64,000 bases of DNA from Stratiolaelaps scimitus. Lineage: Eukaryota > Arthropoda > Arachnida > Mesostigmata > Laelapidae. The translations under genes were made by a program, and so were the position numbers. Every line of letters begins with the position of its first letter. Position 1 is the stretch's first letter. The stretch covers positions 7,936,001 through 8,000,000 of the forward strand of contig JABWDB010000006.1 of NCBI GenBank assembly GCA_019614645.1, read 5' to 3'. Shown here one piece after another: positions 23,050-36,450 of this stretch. Below the pieces are notes generated by a model. That model was not told the origin of the DNA, ran no database searches, and was given only the letters and a program-made list of their open reading frames with translations.

Positions 23050-25300
23050 ATGAGAGTACATTACCATAGAAGTGAGCCGGGCATCCGAACTCGGTGTGGC
23101 GGGGTGGACCATCCTCTCAGCCGTTGCTACGGTACTGCCACTCGCACTACTAAAAGGCCAACCCAACTTGGCTCTAAAGCAATCGTTCTGCTTTGAAGGG
23201 ATTCCACGTTTCGGCTTCAGCTTTTGAATGACACGAGATACAGTCCGAAGTCCGAAGTTCCTCAGAACCACTCACTCAGAACCTAATTCTATCGAGATGG
23301 AAGCGTGCTCATGTCGAATACGGCCGTGTATCGGTTCCCTCCAACCGGTGTTATAGCGTCCGCTGACCAGTTCATTATCCGTAACCGAAATTACCATAAG
23401 ACAATTGCTTGAGCGTGGAAAGCGAAGGTATTGGCATAAGAAATTTCCGAGTTGATAGATCCAAACGAAGATTGTACAATACATAACACAATTGGTTGGC
23501 AAGCTGGATATCCCATCAGGACGGATTTGACCAGCGATGATTTCGAATTCAGAAGTTCATTCCACTGGATCATTTTGCCTTCTCGAGTGACAGAAGTACC
23601 GTGGGACAGAGCTATCCAAAAACGCATGGACCATACATTAGAATTCAACCAAAATCCTAACAGGAACCTCTAAGCGGCTATTTTCAAATCCAGAAAAAAG
23701 TAGCGTGACTTAGACCTAGGTTTCTAGGCGGCACCGTATCAGGCAGGACTGCAGCAGTGGGCCAGGCACATGTAGACCATCTGATTTACTGAGATTCGGC
23801 CCGTTCTTAAATTATTTGATATGATTTAAACTTGAAAATATTTAAAATGCCACAATCTTATGATATTTCAGATCTTCTACGTCTACTAGGCTATGCTTTC
23901 CGAACAGTGAGCGAATTTAACCTGAGATTAATTCCGCTCGTAGAAACTCGAATTTTCAACGATTCATGTACCATGGCATAGGAATCGATAAATCGCTTGA
24001 TTATACATATCATATAGTTATAATAGATATACAGGAGAAAAATGAGAACATTCGGAAATTCGAGAATTTGATACGGCAAAGTTCGCTGTCAACGTTTTTG
24101 CTATAATGTGTACGGAGAGGGCGCTGAAAGTGAGCGTGTCTGTGTGGATGTCGAAAGTGGTCTGCGAAATTTCGTATGTATTCTTCTCGATTTTTTTTGT
24201 CTACTATATCTGCCGGTTATGTGGATTGGGAAGGAGGCTCGTCTCTTATGAGCTGCTGCTGCCGATTCCACCGCGTACTGCTCACAATTTCTTGAACTAA
24301 AGCGGTCAATCGATCAGAAGCGGCCCGAATTGGCAAATCGAAATGGCGTTGTGTTCCACCAAATTATTTCGACTTGGGTATTTGAATGTTTTGGTGCACC
24401 CACCGTATAGCCGTATAGGTTTCTAAGTGCTCTGTTCTTAATGGATTTAATTAGTGAATATATTTATTGTTTATCTTTATAGGTAAACAATTGACCTAAG
24501 TGCTCTTTTGTTGTCGGTTACCTCTCATTAGCGAAGAAAACTTTCCTGTGGCGACTAGCTTTTTGATACTAATAGCCTCGTTAGTTGTTGGCCTCGAACG
24601 TTACGGGGCCATCGGGATCGCCGAAATGAACTTTGTTTTATTACTAAATATGACCTTTCGCCATTCGATCGTCCAGATCATACATCCATCCGCAATTGTT
24701 CCTCTTAATCCTCTACCGTATACTACATATTCAGCAGTCAAACGCTACCTCCGCGAAGGATCTCGAGCATCGAATCAGATACAAACATGTTTTGTTCTCA
24801 AATGAGACAATAGAAGGCAACAGAGAAAAGTAAAAGCCTTTGAAATCGCCTCATTCAACTCATTATAGTCAATTGTTCCCTTCGTGTGGCCCAATGAAGG
24901 ATATTTTTCGATGTACGCTTTTAGGGAAACGGGGCCGCAAAACAACACCGAGTTCAAGTGGCGGAAAACTAGTTTTAGACTGATTTTCACAAACAAACAC
25001 ATCTGATAAAGCAGATATTAGTGAATTGCTTAATATCTCCTTTGCGTGAGCCGATAGCAATTGAGCGATACATATCTCTAACTGTATCCACCCATCTTAA
25101 AACGAGCGGTCCTCGAAATCTTCAAATACACATGAATGTCTCAGTGAGAGCATGTGAATAAATGTGCCGCGGCTGTTTTCTTTAACCAATACTCTCTATT
25201 CCCGTTTAACTCAGCTTGGCCATTAATTTCTAACTATACAATTGTAGCGGGTACAATTGACGCTCACTTTCAATATAATTGACTAACAGACATATAAGCA
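23050..25300. other. Non-coding stretch, nothing recognised
   Basis: Frames of 60-100 codons occur on both strands (for example 23391-23648 minus and 24500-24805 plus), but none shows a known motif and their lengths are within chance. Confidence 0.45.
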
Positions 25301-25305
25301 ACTGA

Positions 25306-25420
25306 AGGTGGACTCCACCGTTGCACATTTGCATTTCAAGGCGTTGTCCATCTTATGAAGCAGTACCAAAAGCAGTTCAGTACCGTGGACGTTAAATGTT
25401 GGCTGGGCCCGGAAAATTTA
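25306..25420 (+). mobile_element. SINE fragment, truncated in the tRNA head
   Basis: Matches the 7.7 and 50 kb copies from just after the B box: CCACCGTTGCACATTT, then AGCAGT and TACCGTGGACGTTAAATG, then TTGGCTGGGCCCGGAAAATT. The B box itself is decayed to GGTGGACTCC. No target-site duplication could be identified. It lies about 400 bp upstream of the non-LTR fragment on the same strand. Confidence 0.75.
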
Positions 25421-25801
25421 AGTGGTAAACAATTTCTAACGATAAACCGTCTATAACCCAGATATGTATCAGGCGCAATACGCTACGAATATATGTTGTT
25501 GAGATCGCACGACGGCGATAATGCGTATACGAACGGGCTTAACCCTCAGCTTAGAGTGAAGTAAACAAACAGCTCTATACGACACAGTTGGCTATAGTAT
25601 CTCGCATAGGTATCATCTGAGGGGATATTACCTTAAGCAAACATACAGGGCCGATGAGGAATGATTTCAGATCCCTGCTACACAGCTATTGTTTGGTCAT
25701 ACCCCTTTTAATCCTCAAGACAAAGCTCATCGCTTTCGTTTAAATATGCGTTTCTTCTTTGTTCATCGAAATTGTTAGTGACTGCATCTTTGTGAAATTG
25801 A

Positions 25802-26305
25802 CCAACGCTTCTCTTCAAAGATCGTGGTATTCCAGTGGATGGGTTAATTTTAGTTTACAGAATGCTGCTGTTGCCTATCATGTGCTATGGGATCTCTATC
25901 TGGGGTGGTGGCTATAACACGATCATTCGCAGAACCGAGATTGTTCTGAAAGACGCTCTAAGAGCAATTTTTGGTAGACGTCGGCGTGACTCGGTTGCGG
26001 ATGTTTTTGAGAAATCTGACCTGCTGCCTATAGGTAAGATTTACGTGGTTCATGTCGAACTTCTTGCCTTTAAGATGTTGAGAGGAAAAATTCCCCGTGA
26101 TATTGCATTTCCAATCACCGCTGTCGTCAAAAGGTCTAGCCGTCGGCCAACAACTTTCGAAACACCATTTGTCATAAGAGAACTCAGCCGCCATGCTCTT
26201 GCGCACCGCTTGCCTGCAGTCTGGGGTTCATTACCTCGCGAAATTAGAACCCTTGCATCATCAAAGGTGTTTGCGCGGGAGGTCAGGAAGCTTGTTAGTA
26301 AATAA
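25802..26305 (+). pseudogene. Non-LTR retrotransposon, reverse transcriptase C-terminus (CR1/jockey-like)
   Basis: A frame of 156 codons (25835-26305), open from 25802 after a TGA, matches the C-terminal part of CR1/L2/jockey-type polymerases, downstream of the catalytic palm. Diagnostic pieces are LLPIMCYGISIWGG (the usual LILPHLLYGI.VWG block), ALRAIFGRRRRDSVADVF, LLPIGKIYVVHVELLAFKML and the ending LPREIRTLASSKVFAREVRK. The 5' part, including the catalytic FADD box and the endonuclease, is absent, as expected for a 5'-truncated copy. The frame is intact to its own stop, which suggests a fairly recent insertion or luck. Confidence 0.85.
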
Positions 26306-26612
26306 TTTAGAGGTGTCCTCTGGGGCATACTATAATGAAACGAATCAGAAAAAGTCTGTTTATTTATAATTGCGGTTAATACATGGACTGAATATAATTT
26401 GTGTGGGCGTTGGCCCTTTTATACTGTCACTTTTATGATAATCAAAAAATTGATGTAAATAATGCCGTTTCCAGAAATCGGGAGCATGTGAAATAATCCA
26501 TGAGACGACACTTTTTTTTTGCTATTATTTATTTTTTTCCGCTATTATTTTACGAGAACTTAAGCGTTGTGATAAGACTGCAGTTCCGTTAATAAACCAA
26601 GCCTTGTATTAT
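26306..26612 (+). mobile_element. 3' untranslated tail of the non-LTR element
   Basis: AT-rich sequence directly after the retrotransposon stop codon. It contains two GCTATTATTT direct repeats around T-runs (about 26515-26550) and ends with GAACTTAAGCGTTGTG and TTCCGTTAATAAACCAA, the latter close to a polyadenylation signal. The last 50 bases recur at 36498-36548, which marks this as the conserved element 3' end. Confidence 0.75.
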
Positions 26613-27979
26613 ATTCACGTCAAGGTATCAAGTAATCTTTGTGCTTTGCTGATGTTTAAATATGTTTCTTCTAGGTCTGAGACTCGCCTTTCGGTGCGAG
26701 GTGAGTTAGACAGAGCTCTATCCATGGTTCAATTGCACCGCTAAAGATTTGCTTCGACTGCAATGGTTTGCAAATGTTTGCTATGTACAAACATAAAGTT
26801 TGCTGATTTTTGCTCGCTAGACCCGGAAAGCATTTGCACACTATCAGGGAATCTATCTTCATAGAAGAAGAAGAAGACAATTGGCAATAGTTTCGACTCC
26901 AAGCCACGGGTAGATCTGCCTAGCTTCCTTTCGTTTTTTCAGGTGGATTAAGAAAGCTAAATGCCCAACCGCTGGCCACACCTCACATCTGCGGTAGTTG
27001 CTTGGTACTGTAGGGCCGCGGCGCCGCAGGCAGATCTATCAGGCTTCGCCAACAGCTCATATACCTATGTGACACCAAGGATGATGCGATAGCTTTAAGC
27101 GACAAATCATGCAATTTAACACCGCCCACGAAACGTGCACCGCCCCGGTGGTTTCTAGTTAGAATGTGTTCCCCAAGGCAACGATCGATCTGGTGCGTTT
27201 TTCCATATCAGATTTAAATTTAATAAATCCCGTTAATTAACTGTTATAAAATGCAAGTTTGCCTATTCGGTTGGCTGGCACAGTAATCCGACGGGGATCT
27301 GTATTATACTAGAGGTTGCGTAGCAATTTGGATCATGAGTGGCCCGTTCATTACGTTGCTCTCTCAATTGCACCAACCACTACAACAGCGACTACAAAAT
27401 ACACTTAGCCGTGGTAGTCGCGAATGTGTTGCCTGTCTGCCTAGTTGCTTGTCCATTGAAAAAAATCAAAGTGATCAAGTGCAGATCACGTTGAAGAGAG
27501 GATTATATAAAGGGAGGCGATAGTAACAGAGAGTGAGAGAGCGAGAGAGAGAGAATTGCTGTTTGCGAAAGGGCCACAGCCCGTACCTCTAGGACTGACA
27601 CAGCCGAACAGCCCCCTGAAATTTAATATTCGTCGTTATCAAGCTGATCGTTGTCGCGCATTGCTAACAGTGGTGGCGCAAGCACCAATCGCTAATAATA
27701 CAAGAGCATGTCCTCCATTGCACCTTGCTGCTCTGTCCCATAGCCGATCTATCTCAAGGAGGGAGCCAAAGGCGTACTTTGTGATACGATGTAGACCAGA
27801 TCTCCGATCAAGATTAGCGATTCCCCGCCGACCCGCGCCCCGAGAACCACTATCAGGATGCGATGTTACCTGATATCTACTAATTCCGAGCAACGCTCGT
27901 GAAGCAATGTGAACTCGAATCACTGATTGCGATTAAAATTAAAGTAGTTATTGTAGCACCACTGCTGTCACGAACTGTC

Positions 27980-28022
<43 letters not shown>

Positions 28023-29755
28023 GGTTTATTTTCGAATGTTTCCAAGTATACAAGTCTTGCTCTTATAGCATATGCCTCGTCTAGTGACAGCTGGCAATTG
28101 GCAGATGAGAACACCAAGCAACTGATTTAGCGAACACTCGATTGAACGTGTTTATCTTAACCCTTCCCGTTCCCATCTCTCGAACTCCTTACGATGATAT
28201 TTACTTGCCCGTTTATAGTATGCACGTATATCACATTATTCTAGCTCAGGGACTAATATTTGCCCGTATCGATGGCGTCCTTTTAACCGATTGAAGTACA
28301 TGGGAAGTAAAATTGGCGTCACCATTTCAAGATCAGGGCCATCCATCATCGATCACTTGGTGGTCGGGTATTCTGAGTGTGATGCTCTGTAAACGAACAC
28401 ATCTAACGTTATCAGGAAGTCGGAGCACAACCATCGAGCGGTTATGTACAGTGACCAAGCTTGACTGACACAACTTTGATGACTGCGCGAAGACGAATCC
28501 CAAGGCTATACAATTAGTTGCTATTCAATGTTGTCTGTTGACGCGGTCATTAGGGATTTTCAACGCAGGATAGCGTCAATTTTCGCTATTAGAACGAACA
28601 AATCTCAGATCAATTTCCTCTTTGCTGTGAAATCAATTTGTGAGCGGTCTGCGAACGATTCAGTCGTCCTTTGGACAGGTCAGGCCATCAAGGAACGATT
28701 CTTTGCCGGAGGTCAGCAGACTGACAATTGAGGAAACGAGCCGTTTAGGTTAAATTACATTGTCCGCCACATTTAGGACTATTTTGAGGGAAGCAGTCGT
28801 CTGCGCTAAAGAGCACAACTGCGATAAGCAAGTGTTCTAGTTAGTTTCTATTTTCTTACTGATGTATTTTTGACGATTTGATGGGTAGTACGCTTGGATA
28901 GTCAGCTACGGAGCTGATCCGGGTTGTTATAGAGGGAAAACATTGTAAAATCTAGCAGAGGGCCAGCTCAATGAGCTGATACATGAACGATGATGATCGT
29001 AGATGTTATATTGCCGGAGCAATATGATTTTAAAGCTGGAAGGAAGCAATTTTTTTGGACAAACATATATTATACATATATAGTATGTCCAGATCAACAC
29101 TTGTCGCGCGTAAACATGAACTTGTATGACTGTAGCGTAAGGAGAATACGGTTCACTGTGAACTTATTCAGATCTTCTTCAGTTCTTAGATTAAACACAT
29201 AATCGGGGGGTGAACGCGAAAAGGTAAACGGCAAAAGTGGACGATTATTTTTGGAAATTTTCCTTCATAAACATTGTCAAACATTGCCATTACAACAAAT
29301 ATTATTGTTACAAGCATTATTATTATTACTATGGGCGAGTTTCTATTCCCAAAATCATAGAGGCTATCGGGTCCGCTGTTATTACTTAGGGCAGGATATC
29401 CGGCGAGGATATTCTGCTTTATAATATTGCTTTACATGGGCTGTAGAAATGAGTCTCATGCGTCATATCCAGATGCAGAACCAGTTAGTTGTGACGTCAT
29501 GGTGACGTTAGTAAGACTACACGCAATCATTTTAGCGGGTTGCAGAGAAGAAATTCGTACAATTCAATTCATATATCGATTTCTTCGCGGAGCTGCAATT
29601 GTACAAACGCCTAAGTCTCGTTAAATACTACTGCTGGAAGTGCATACACCATATCTGGTCTGACAGGATGATTATTTCAGTGGGTATTTCATATCAAAAA
29701 TAATTGACCTGACTGAATGGATAACAATACGGAGCCATCAGTAACAGAACATGCC
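26613..29755. other. Non-coding stretch with TA microsatellite
   Basis: A TATATAAAGG box at 27504-27513 is a good TATA match but has no clear initiator or coding exon after it. A TA run spans about 27980-28016. No element or gene was recognised. Confidence 0.45.
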
Positions 29756-30415
29756 TCAAATGTATACACATTTACATATTTGTAAGACACAAGGAATACA
29801 AGTAGCAGGACTCTGCTGTTCGTTCATAGCGACATGTCTCACTTCACATGCAACATTTTTTAGCTGAGGTGAGTGCCCGGTCTCACGACAACATCGTCGC
29901 CGGTCTGGCCGAGTGACTTGCAACGGCCGTGGTGGGAAAGACAATGTCCTTGGGAACAGGCCCTCTGTACATCTTGAAAGCGAGAAGTGCAAGATGCGTC
30001 GACGGCATCCTGCCCGTCGTAAGAATGTCCACCTTCCTGAACAGATGTGCCGCAGGGTCTCTGCGACCGAAGATTGCCCGTAGAGTCGTGGTTTTAAATA
30101 ATTTCCGCCCGGCGTGGTATCAAATGGAAAAATGGAAAAACCATAACTAAGGAGTGGCAGGAGCGGGGTGTTATCCAGCGAGAGCAAGCCTCCGGTGGAT
30201 ATGCCCAGGTCCTTGAGTCGTCGACTCGATGCGATGGCAGGATAGCATTTGGCTAGGTGTTCATACATGAGAGGTCTTAAAGCGACTTTATATATACTAA
30301 AGGCGGAGCCATACAAACCGGTGCTGTTTCTTAAGTATTCACGCACATAATTTACTTGTTGGCTGCCAATTTGCCCCAAGTAATGGTGGGCAATTTCCGT
30401 TGCCGGCAACTTCAT
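29756..30415 (-). CDS. Open frame of 219 codons, unidentified (tentative)
   Basis: A true ATG (AAAACATGA context) opens a frame of 219 residues ending in TGA. The first 110 residues look more protein-like (KLPATEIAHHYLGQIGSQQV, then LYGSAFSIYKVALRPLMYEH) than the Arg/Cys-rich remainder, so the real end may be a splice donor inside the frame. Length alone is only marginally above chance for this window. A separate minus-strand frame just upstream, around 30530-30690, includes GQVIQGVKFEIDGTLV, vaguely like the QxVxG loop of cystatins, but not enough to call. Confidence 0.25.
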   Translation of the reverse strand: MKLPATEIAHHYLGQIGSQQVNYVREYLRNSTGLYGSAFSIYKVALRPLMYEHLAKCYPAIASSRRLKDLGISTGGLLSLDNTPLLPLLSYGFSIFPFDTTPGGNYLKPRLYGQSSVAETLRHICSGRWTFLRRAGCRRRILHFSLSRCTEGLFPRTLSFPPRPLQVTRPDRRRCCRETGHSPQLKNVACEVRHVAMNEQQSPATCIPCVLQICKCVYI

Positions 30416-30699
30416 GTTTTCGATCTGGATGAACCTTTGGTCAAATGAGCGGACGCACGCTTTAGTCTAAATTTGTGTCGCATTTTTTTTTTCGTATCCG
30501 TCTGGAACTGGCCTTAATTGGAATCGAATGACAACGGCACGCGATGCTTGATGGGCAATCGATAATTCTTTGCCAGCGAGGCGTAACAAGCCCTGGGGTT
30601 CGCACGCTCTGAACTGACGAGGGTCCCATCGATTTCGAACTTGACTCCTTGAATCACTTGACCTCGCGTGCTTTCCCATTGCCAAATCAATGTGTAGAC

Positions 30700-33600
30700 T
30701 TGTAAGTATGCTTTGAACGCACGACTATAAATCCATGCCTATATCTCTAGGCAAATAGTACGCTCGAAATGCATATTGAATGCGAGTTTAGTTCAACCGT
30801 AAGATCGACGTTTTGGAACCAGCGCAAGACTACCGTCAGTACATAGATGACTGGCCTTGATTATTTCATACGTGCAAGCGTACACCCACGATGGCATTTA
30901 TAAGGCGGGATTTGTATGAGCAAAAATATATGTGTGTGTATAATACATTCATAGACCCAAGATCACTGAAGCCTCATGCCCACAGAAGCAACGCAACATG
31001 CACCTCCCACATGCCGCCATTCATGTTCCTCGCCAGCTTCGAGCTGCTTGGTTAGTCGCGAACCCAGCGTGTGCTGCAAGCATGCTTAATGTACCTACTA
31101 TGATTACGCTCGTGCTAAAGATGAGTAGGCAGTCAGTCTTAGGCAAGGAGCAAAGCTTTTTGCGTGGGGAGAAAGTTGAATTAACCATTAACCCGGCACG
31201 AGAGAATACGCTGTATAGCTCTGCAAGCACTCAATATGTTAGCTACATAGCAACTGCAGTAATGATTGCCATAGTTGGTTGCACCGCTGGTGGTAGTGCT
31301 TGTTAGTGTGTACAGCAGCGTAGTTGAGACCGTTCACTATCACTGCGTTTCGTGGTGGCACGCGACCACTGTAGTTCTCTCTCTCCATCTCTCTCCCCCT
31401 GTTTGGCGAATAATGTGACGATGGCCAACGGCAACCGAGGGCCCGGTGGCCCAGTGTACACTTCGTGGGCGTCTGCGGAGACGGCCGGTCGGTTGGCTGG
31501 CTCGCTCGCTTCGTCGTCCTGGACGTTTACAGATTGGAAACCGAAATTACCACCGTGAGGGCGCGGCGTTTAGCGAAAACGATATCGTTGGATCACCTGC
31601 TCGCACTGTTGGCCCACTGGCCCTGAGTCCTAGGTCCTTTGCTGGGTCGGGGAGGAGGGCAAAACTGAGAGGGAAATCTTACGCAGCAGGCATCGAACAT
31701 TTGCACCGGGGGCCCGCGGCCACTGGTGACTGCCAGCCGAAGCGGGATAGGCACATGAAGCTTAAGTTAATCGGCTGGAAGGCATTTGCTCGTAAATACC
31801 TTATATGCGCCCCTGCCGACCCGTTTTCGTCTGTCCCATTTCGTATCAGATCCTACACAACCGCCCGGCCCCACAAAGCCCCAGTATCCCATCTCGACCC
31901 CAGACGAGGTATTCCTTCTCCGCACTGCGGCTGCTCGCACAACGAACCCACCCCTCCCCCTTAGAGCCAGATACCAAACCCACACCATGCTATATTATGC
32001 CAGTATATACAGACCCTGCTGCAGCGACTTCGGCCACAGCCGGGGGAGAGACCGAACCTCACCGTTACTTCAGCCAGTTGTTGGGCCTGATCTCTCCGAG
32101 AGTTTAGGACTTACTGGGAGGGATATGTGCGCGACCTGTGAGGGGACCTAGTGAGCCATAATGTCCATTAACCAGCGTGATGTAGAAAGAGGACGCTGAC
32201 TATTCGGCCCTCCGCGTACTTGAGTGCTTGTGCATAGCGTCCGACTGGGCGTAAACCTCCGATCCGCTGACCCGCTAAGGCATATCACGACGCAACGTCG
32301 AGCGAGCAACAACATGTACACCGACCGTTTGAAATTAACTCGCGCGAACCTGCAAGCAAAAAGCCGCACTGCTAAGATTCAATAAAGCATGAATTGGGTT
32401 CGTTCATTTTTGTGGTGTATTACCGCGGTATAAAATAGCGTACTCATTTGCTTCCACACACTCCTATGTGATACATTTACATATGCATACAGTCTCGGTC
32501 AGTCAGTCTGCCGTTGTTTTGTCAGCGAGGATCGCGTCTATTTGACTTTGTTTTACTCCGAATAAAAATTAAAGATTACACCGATGGACCATGTTGAAAT
32601 GAACGTGATGTTTGGGCATCGCCATTTGTATCTTCGTGCTGAAATTGTTATGACACTCTGCCACATTTCTTGAACAATTTTATACTCCGCTCATAGAGTG
32701 AAAATGCGATGTTCTACGCGCTCAAATGGAATCACCATACCAAGTTTTACTTCCACTGTGCTTGTTTGCAGTCTTATATATATACATATATATGGTTGAG
32801 AATACGCATCTGCCTCGAAAAATCCTTCGAGCCCTTCCCCAAATTAGTGTTGACGTTACGGAGGCATGCCACGCATATTTCAGGCGGAATTGCACAAGAC
32901 AATATTTGCGTAAAACTGTAGAGGGATGGATGGTCTCACGATGACTCACTGATGGCATTAACTAATGAAGAATATGAAAATATTTTAGATGAAAATTCCA
33001 TATAGCGTACGATGTTCGGTTGTCTTTTTCTCTTTTTTTTTATTTTGCACAAAAGTGATGTATAGCAAAGCCTGCCACCTCCACAGGTCTGCTGCTTGCT
33101 CCCATGGGTGTGGTATTACATCATCTGGCGAGAGTGCTAGCCAGAGTGTTCGTTGTTTCATGTATCTTGAAGCCATGAAGCCATTCAAACGTGCACGTTC
33201 TGCAAGAGCAGGTCCGCGCGATGGCAGATCTGGCCGTCTTCGGGCTGGCACATCGTCCGCCCGCGTGCGTGAGGAAGAATCTCGTCAGTTCAATGTCTAA
33301 ACGAGTATATCTCGCTGGCTGACCTAGCTTGCCTGTAATGCTGGCTTTTTCCACCGCCTGCTCCACATGTCGAAAGGAAGAACAAAATATATGGAGACGT
33401 GCGGCCGTCGTCCGAGCAGCGGCCGAGTGGCCAGGCCATGCCAGGCGGCCTGGTCAGTGTAGGATACTCATCCAGCCCGTTCTCTCTTGGCGTTGTTAAG
33501 GGTTCGGCGTCTGTCCTCAGGGGATCAGTGGTTCAATTTCAGGGATTTAAGGATGGCCTCGCTGGCTCCAGCCGTTCGACGACTAGACCAGCCGACGGCA

Positions 33601-36450
33601 ACAGACGACCGATGCGGGGATCTGCGTCGGGTCTCGTCCGGACCGGACTTTCCAGGCGCCGCCCGTCGGCGTCTTCTGCTACAAAGGGCTCCGACTTTGG
33701 ACGGGTAAGGTGGAAGGACGAGAAGGGGATGAAGCAGAATGATGGAGTGGCCACCTCGAAACTGAGGCTAATATCTCATTTACATACGTACTGATCGGCT
33801 ACGGGTCAATTTCACCGCCTCATCGTCAGATTGGCGGCAGAAGCGGGCTTGCCACTGGTGTCTTCGGTGATGAGTTCGAAGTGTGGAAACGAGCAGTACC
33901 TACCGGAATAGGCCGAGGAGGAAACTTCGACATCCAAGTTCCGCCTAGTTAGGTTACTAGACAGTCCAGTTGTACCATAGTATGCTAGGAAGTGCGCCAG
34001 AATGAGATAGAGGATCTGTATAGTACAAGGTACAGAATCATCGTACTCTACTTCGATCAATGAAATGCAATGGGCGTCCAGGAGAGATTTAATCCATACC
34101 ATATAACATTTGCAATGAATGACGTCCAATGGGTTGGGTTAGGAGAAATTCATTGTTTCGCTGCAGCGAATGTTGTTATTTAGTCTTGATCTCAACGATC
34201 CCTATAGGGCGACATACACATGGGTAGAACAGTCTCTTTTTTACTACTATCGTAATAATAGTTACAATACTATGTCAGATGTCCCGATTATAGTCCTCCT
34301 CCTGTAATATACCAGTCCTAATAACATAGCAGTATTGTATAATACTTTGATACGGACTTCAACGGATCAGTTTAGTTCTACCCATCGTCTATCGAGAACT
34401 TCGACGATTCGCGCAAAGGTCTTCTCACGAATTTGTCAAAAGGTTGTTCATGAAATTTTCACGAAAGTGAACAAAATCCAAATAATCGTAACGAGATTTA
34501 CCCTGCCTAAATAAGGTGTGTGAATAGCCAGTCGCACCTGCGTTCTCCGAGAGAGCCCTCAACGCGCCACACAACGGCACGCATGAAACGCTTTCTACTG
34601 ACGTTACTTTTTACGTCGTCACAAATCTCTCGTGCTAGAATGTTCGTACGCAATCGGAAGTAAGGTGGCACCCTCGACAGCGAACGTCACGACTACAAGC
34701 GACGCATTTTCCGTCGTGTCGAAAACGAATTTCGTCTGAAAGGCCCCAAATTTGCGCATTCGATCCGCGCATTCGAGTGGTTCAAGTGCTTCGAGTGTAA
34801 GGTACTACCAGACATTTGGTTGGCTACCGTCCATCTTTGCATTGGAGAATAGTAAGTGCTACTATATATAGATGCTGTAGCGAGAAACGATGCTATGATG
34901 AATGGGGTTGTTCCGCGTCATTCATATCACTTGATTGTGAAGTTCACATTCACTAATAGTACAGATCATTGGTTTATTTGGGACTGCTGTTTTTCACAAA
35001 TGCTTAAGTTCCCATTGTAAAATAAAAAGTAAATGAAAAATGAGTAATTAGAAACGTAAGTATACCCTGGGGCACTATAACAAATTTAGAGCTGTCCATA
35101 GTAAAATCCCTGCGTAGGGTCATCACAGGGCACAAGTGGCCAAAAATATATGAAAAATACTAGGATGAACATATAGTCATTTGAGTTGGGTACGAGACAA
35201 TGTTAAGCCTTAGTTGCGCTACAACCCTTTATTGGTTTCGTCCCTGTAACCTCAACGAGTGATTGTTAATCATTTTGACTCGAAATGTACGGGTAGATAT
35301 AGTAGAAATTATTTTCGTTGAAAATTAATTGGAGAATATTAGGCGATAAATATCAAGAGGTGACCTAGAATGTCATAGACATATAATGTCAGCGATACTG
35401 TTGCAATATATGGAAAGCTTTTCTTTCGTATATATTTAAGGCTATCGTATGCAAAACGTTCAGCTTTCGATATGCGATCTCGGTCAGCGAAGATTCTTGC
35501 TTTCTAGCCAAGATCAGTAATCTCCACGTACTTCTGCTTCTTTTGTCTCGTTGAAAATGGAAACGTACACAACGGCATGCGCGCATCGACTTTTCTCAAT
35601 TGAGATCTAGCAATAACGCCTCCGATTTCTCCAGTTTGCACAATTCAGACATATTATGCACGTATCTCATTGTATACACTATTACTGCGATGTCATACAG
35701 CTTTGCGCAGACACGTCGTGTCAAGAGCCGCAGTAAGACGCTAGGATCGTTGTTAGTCAAACATTTTATTGTACAACGTTTTTGTTTTGTTTTTAGTGAT
35801 TATTGTTTTTTTTCTGCAAAGTGAAGTTTAGGGCCCTTATTCACGAAAGCGTAACTCGCCTGGCGAATTCTGAAGTATTGGAAGTTCTAGAATCGTGTTC
35901 CCCTGTGGCTGAATGTACGTCTCGGAAATGGCGATTCAATGAAAATTTATCAATTTTAGAATTTTTAGTCAGAGACCATGTCCAAAGCCGATACTAAGGA
36001 TGACATGTTTCCTGAGCGTCACCAGTAGACAAAGTATTCAAGTGAGGCCCAATTCCGGTCTTTGCTTAATCGAGTAGACGGTTCCGTTTGAAAAAATAGT
36101 TCTGCAGCTGGAAAGTATGCAGGTGTACATTTGGAAAGTATCCGGGCTTTCAGTTAATAAAAAGTGGGTTTGGCGTTGAAGTAGTCTGAGCTTCAGGTGT
36201 CCCAATTGAAGGTGTTCACTTTACCCATCTGAATGCTATAGAAATATTATTTTTAACTTAAAGTGAATACTATGCATAATTATTATAAATAAATATCATG
36301 CATAGCATTTCTTAAATATTATATATAATTTTAGGTAAATATTTGATTTAATTTTAATTAAATATCATGTATATTGTAATTAAGTTCTTGCCTGTGTATT
36401 GTATATTTGACATGAAATTATTCTAACTGCTCATACGGACCTTGGATGGT
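30700..36450. other. Non-coding stretch with two GC-rich blocks
   Basis: GC- and CpG-rich blocks lie at about 31350-32300 and 33050-33790, with overlapping frames open on both strands. They could be leader exons or promoters. A tRNA-Leu-like A-box string (CGGCCGAGTGGCC) occurs near 33420 without a matching B box. The rest, including the very AT-rich 36230-36420 with an inverted CTATGCAT/ATGCATAG pair, shows nothing recognisable. Confidence 0.45.

Noticed and set aside
31446..31964. 172-codon open frame on the plus strand
   Set aside because: GC-rich composition opens several frames at once here; amino-acid content is Arg/Pro/Ser noise with no motif.
33411..33560. CGGCCGAGTGGCC resembling a Leu/Ser tRNA A box
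   Set aside because: No B box at a suitable distance; GTGGTTCAATTTC near 33529 is too far and too weak.
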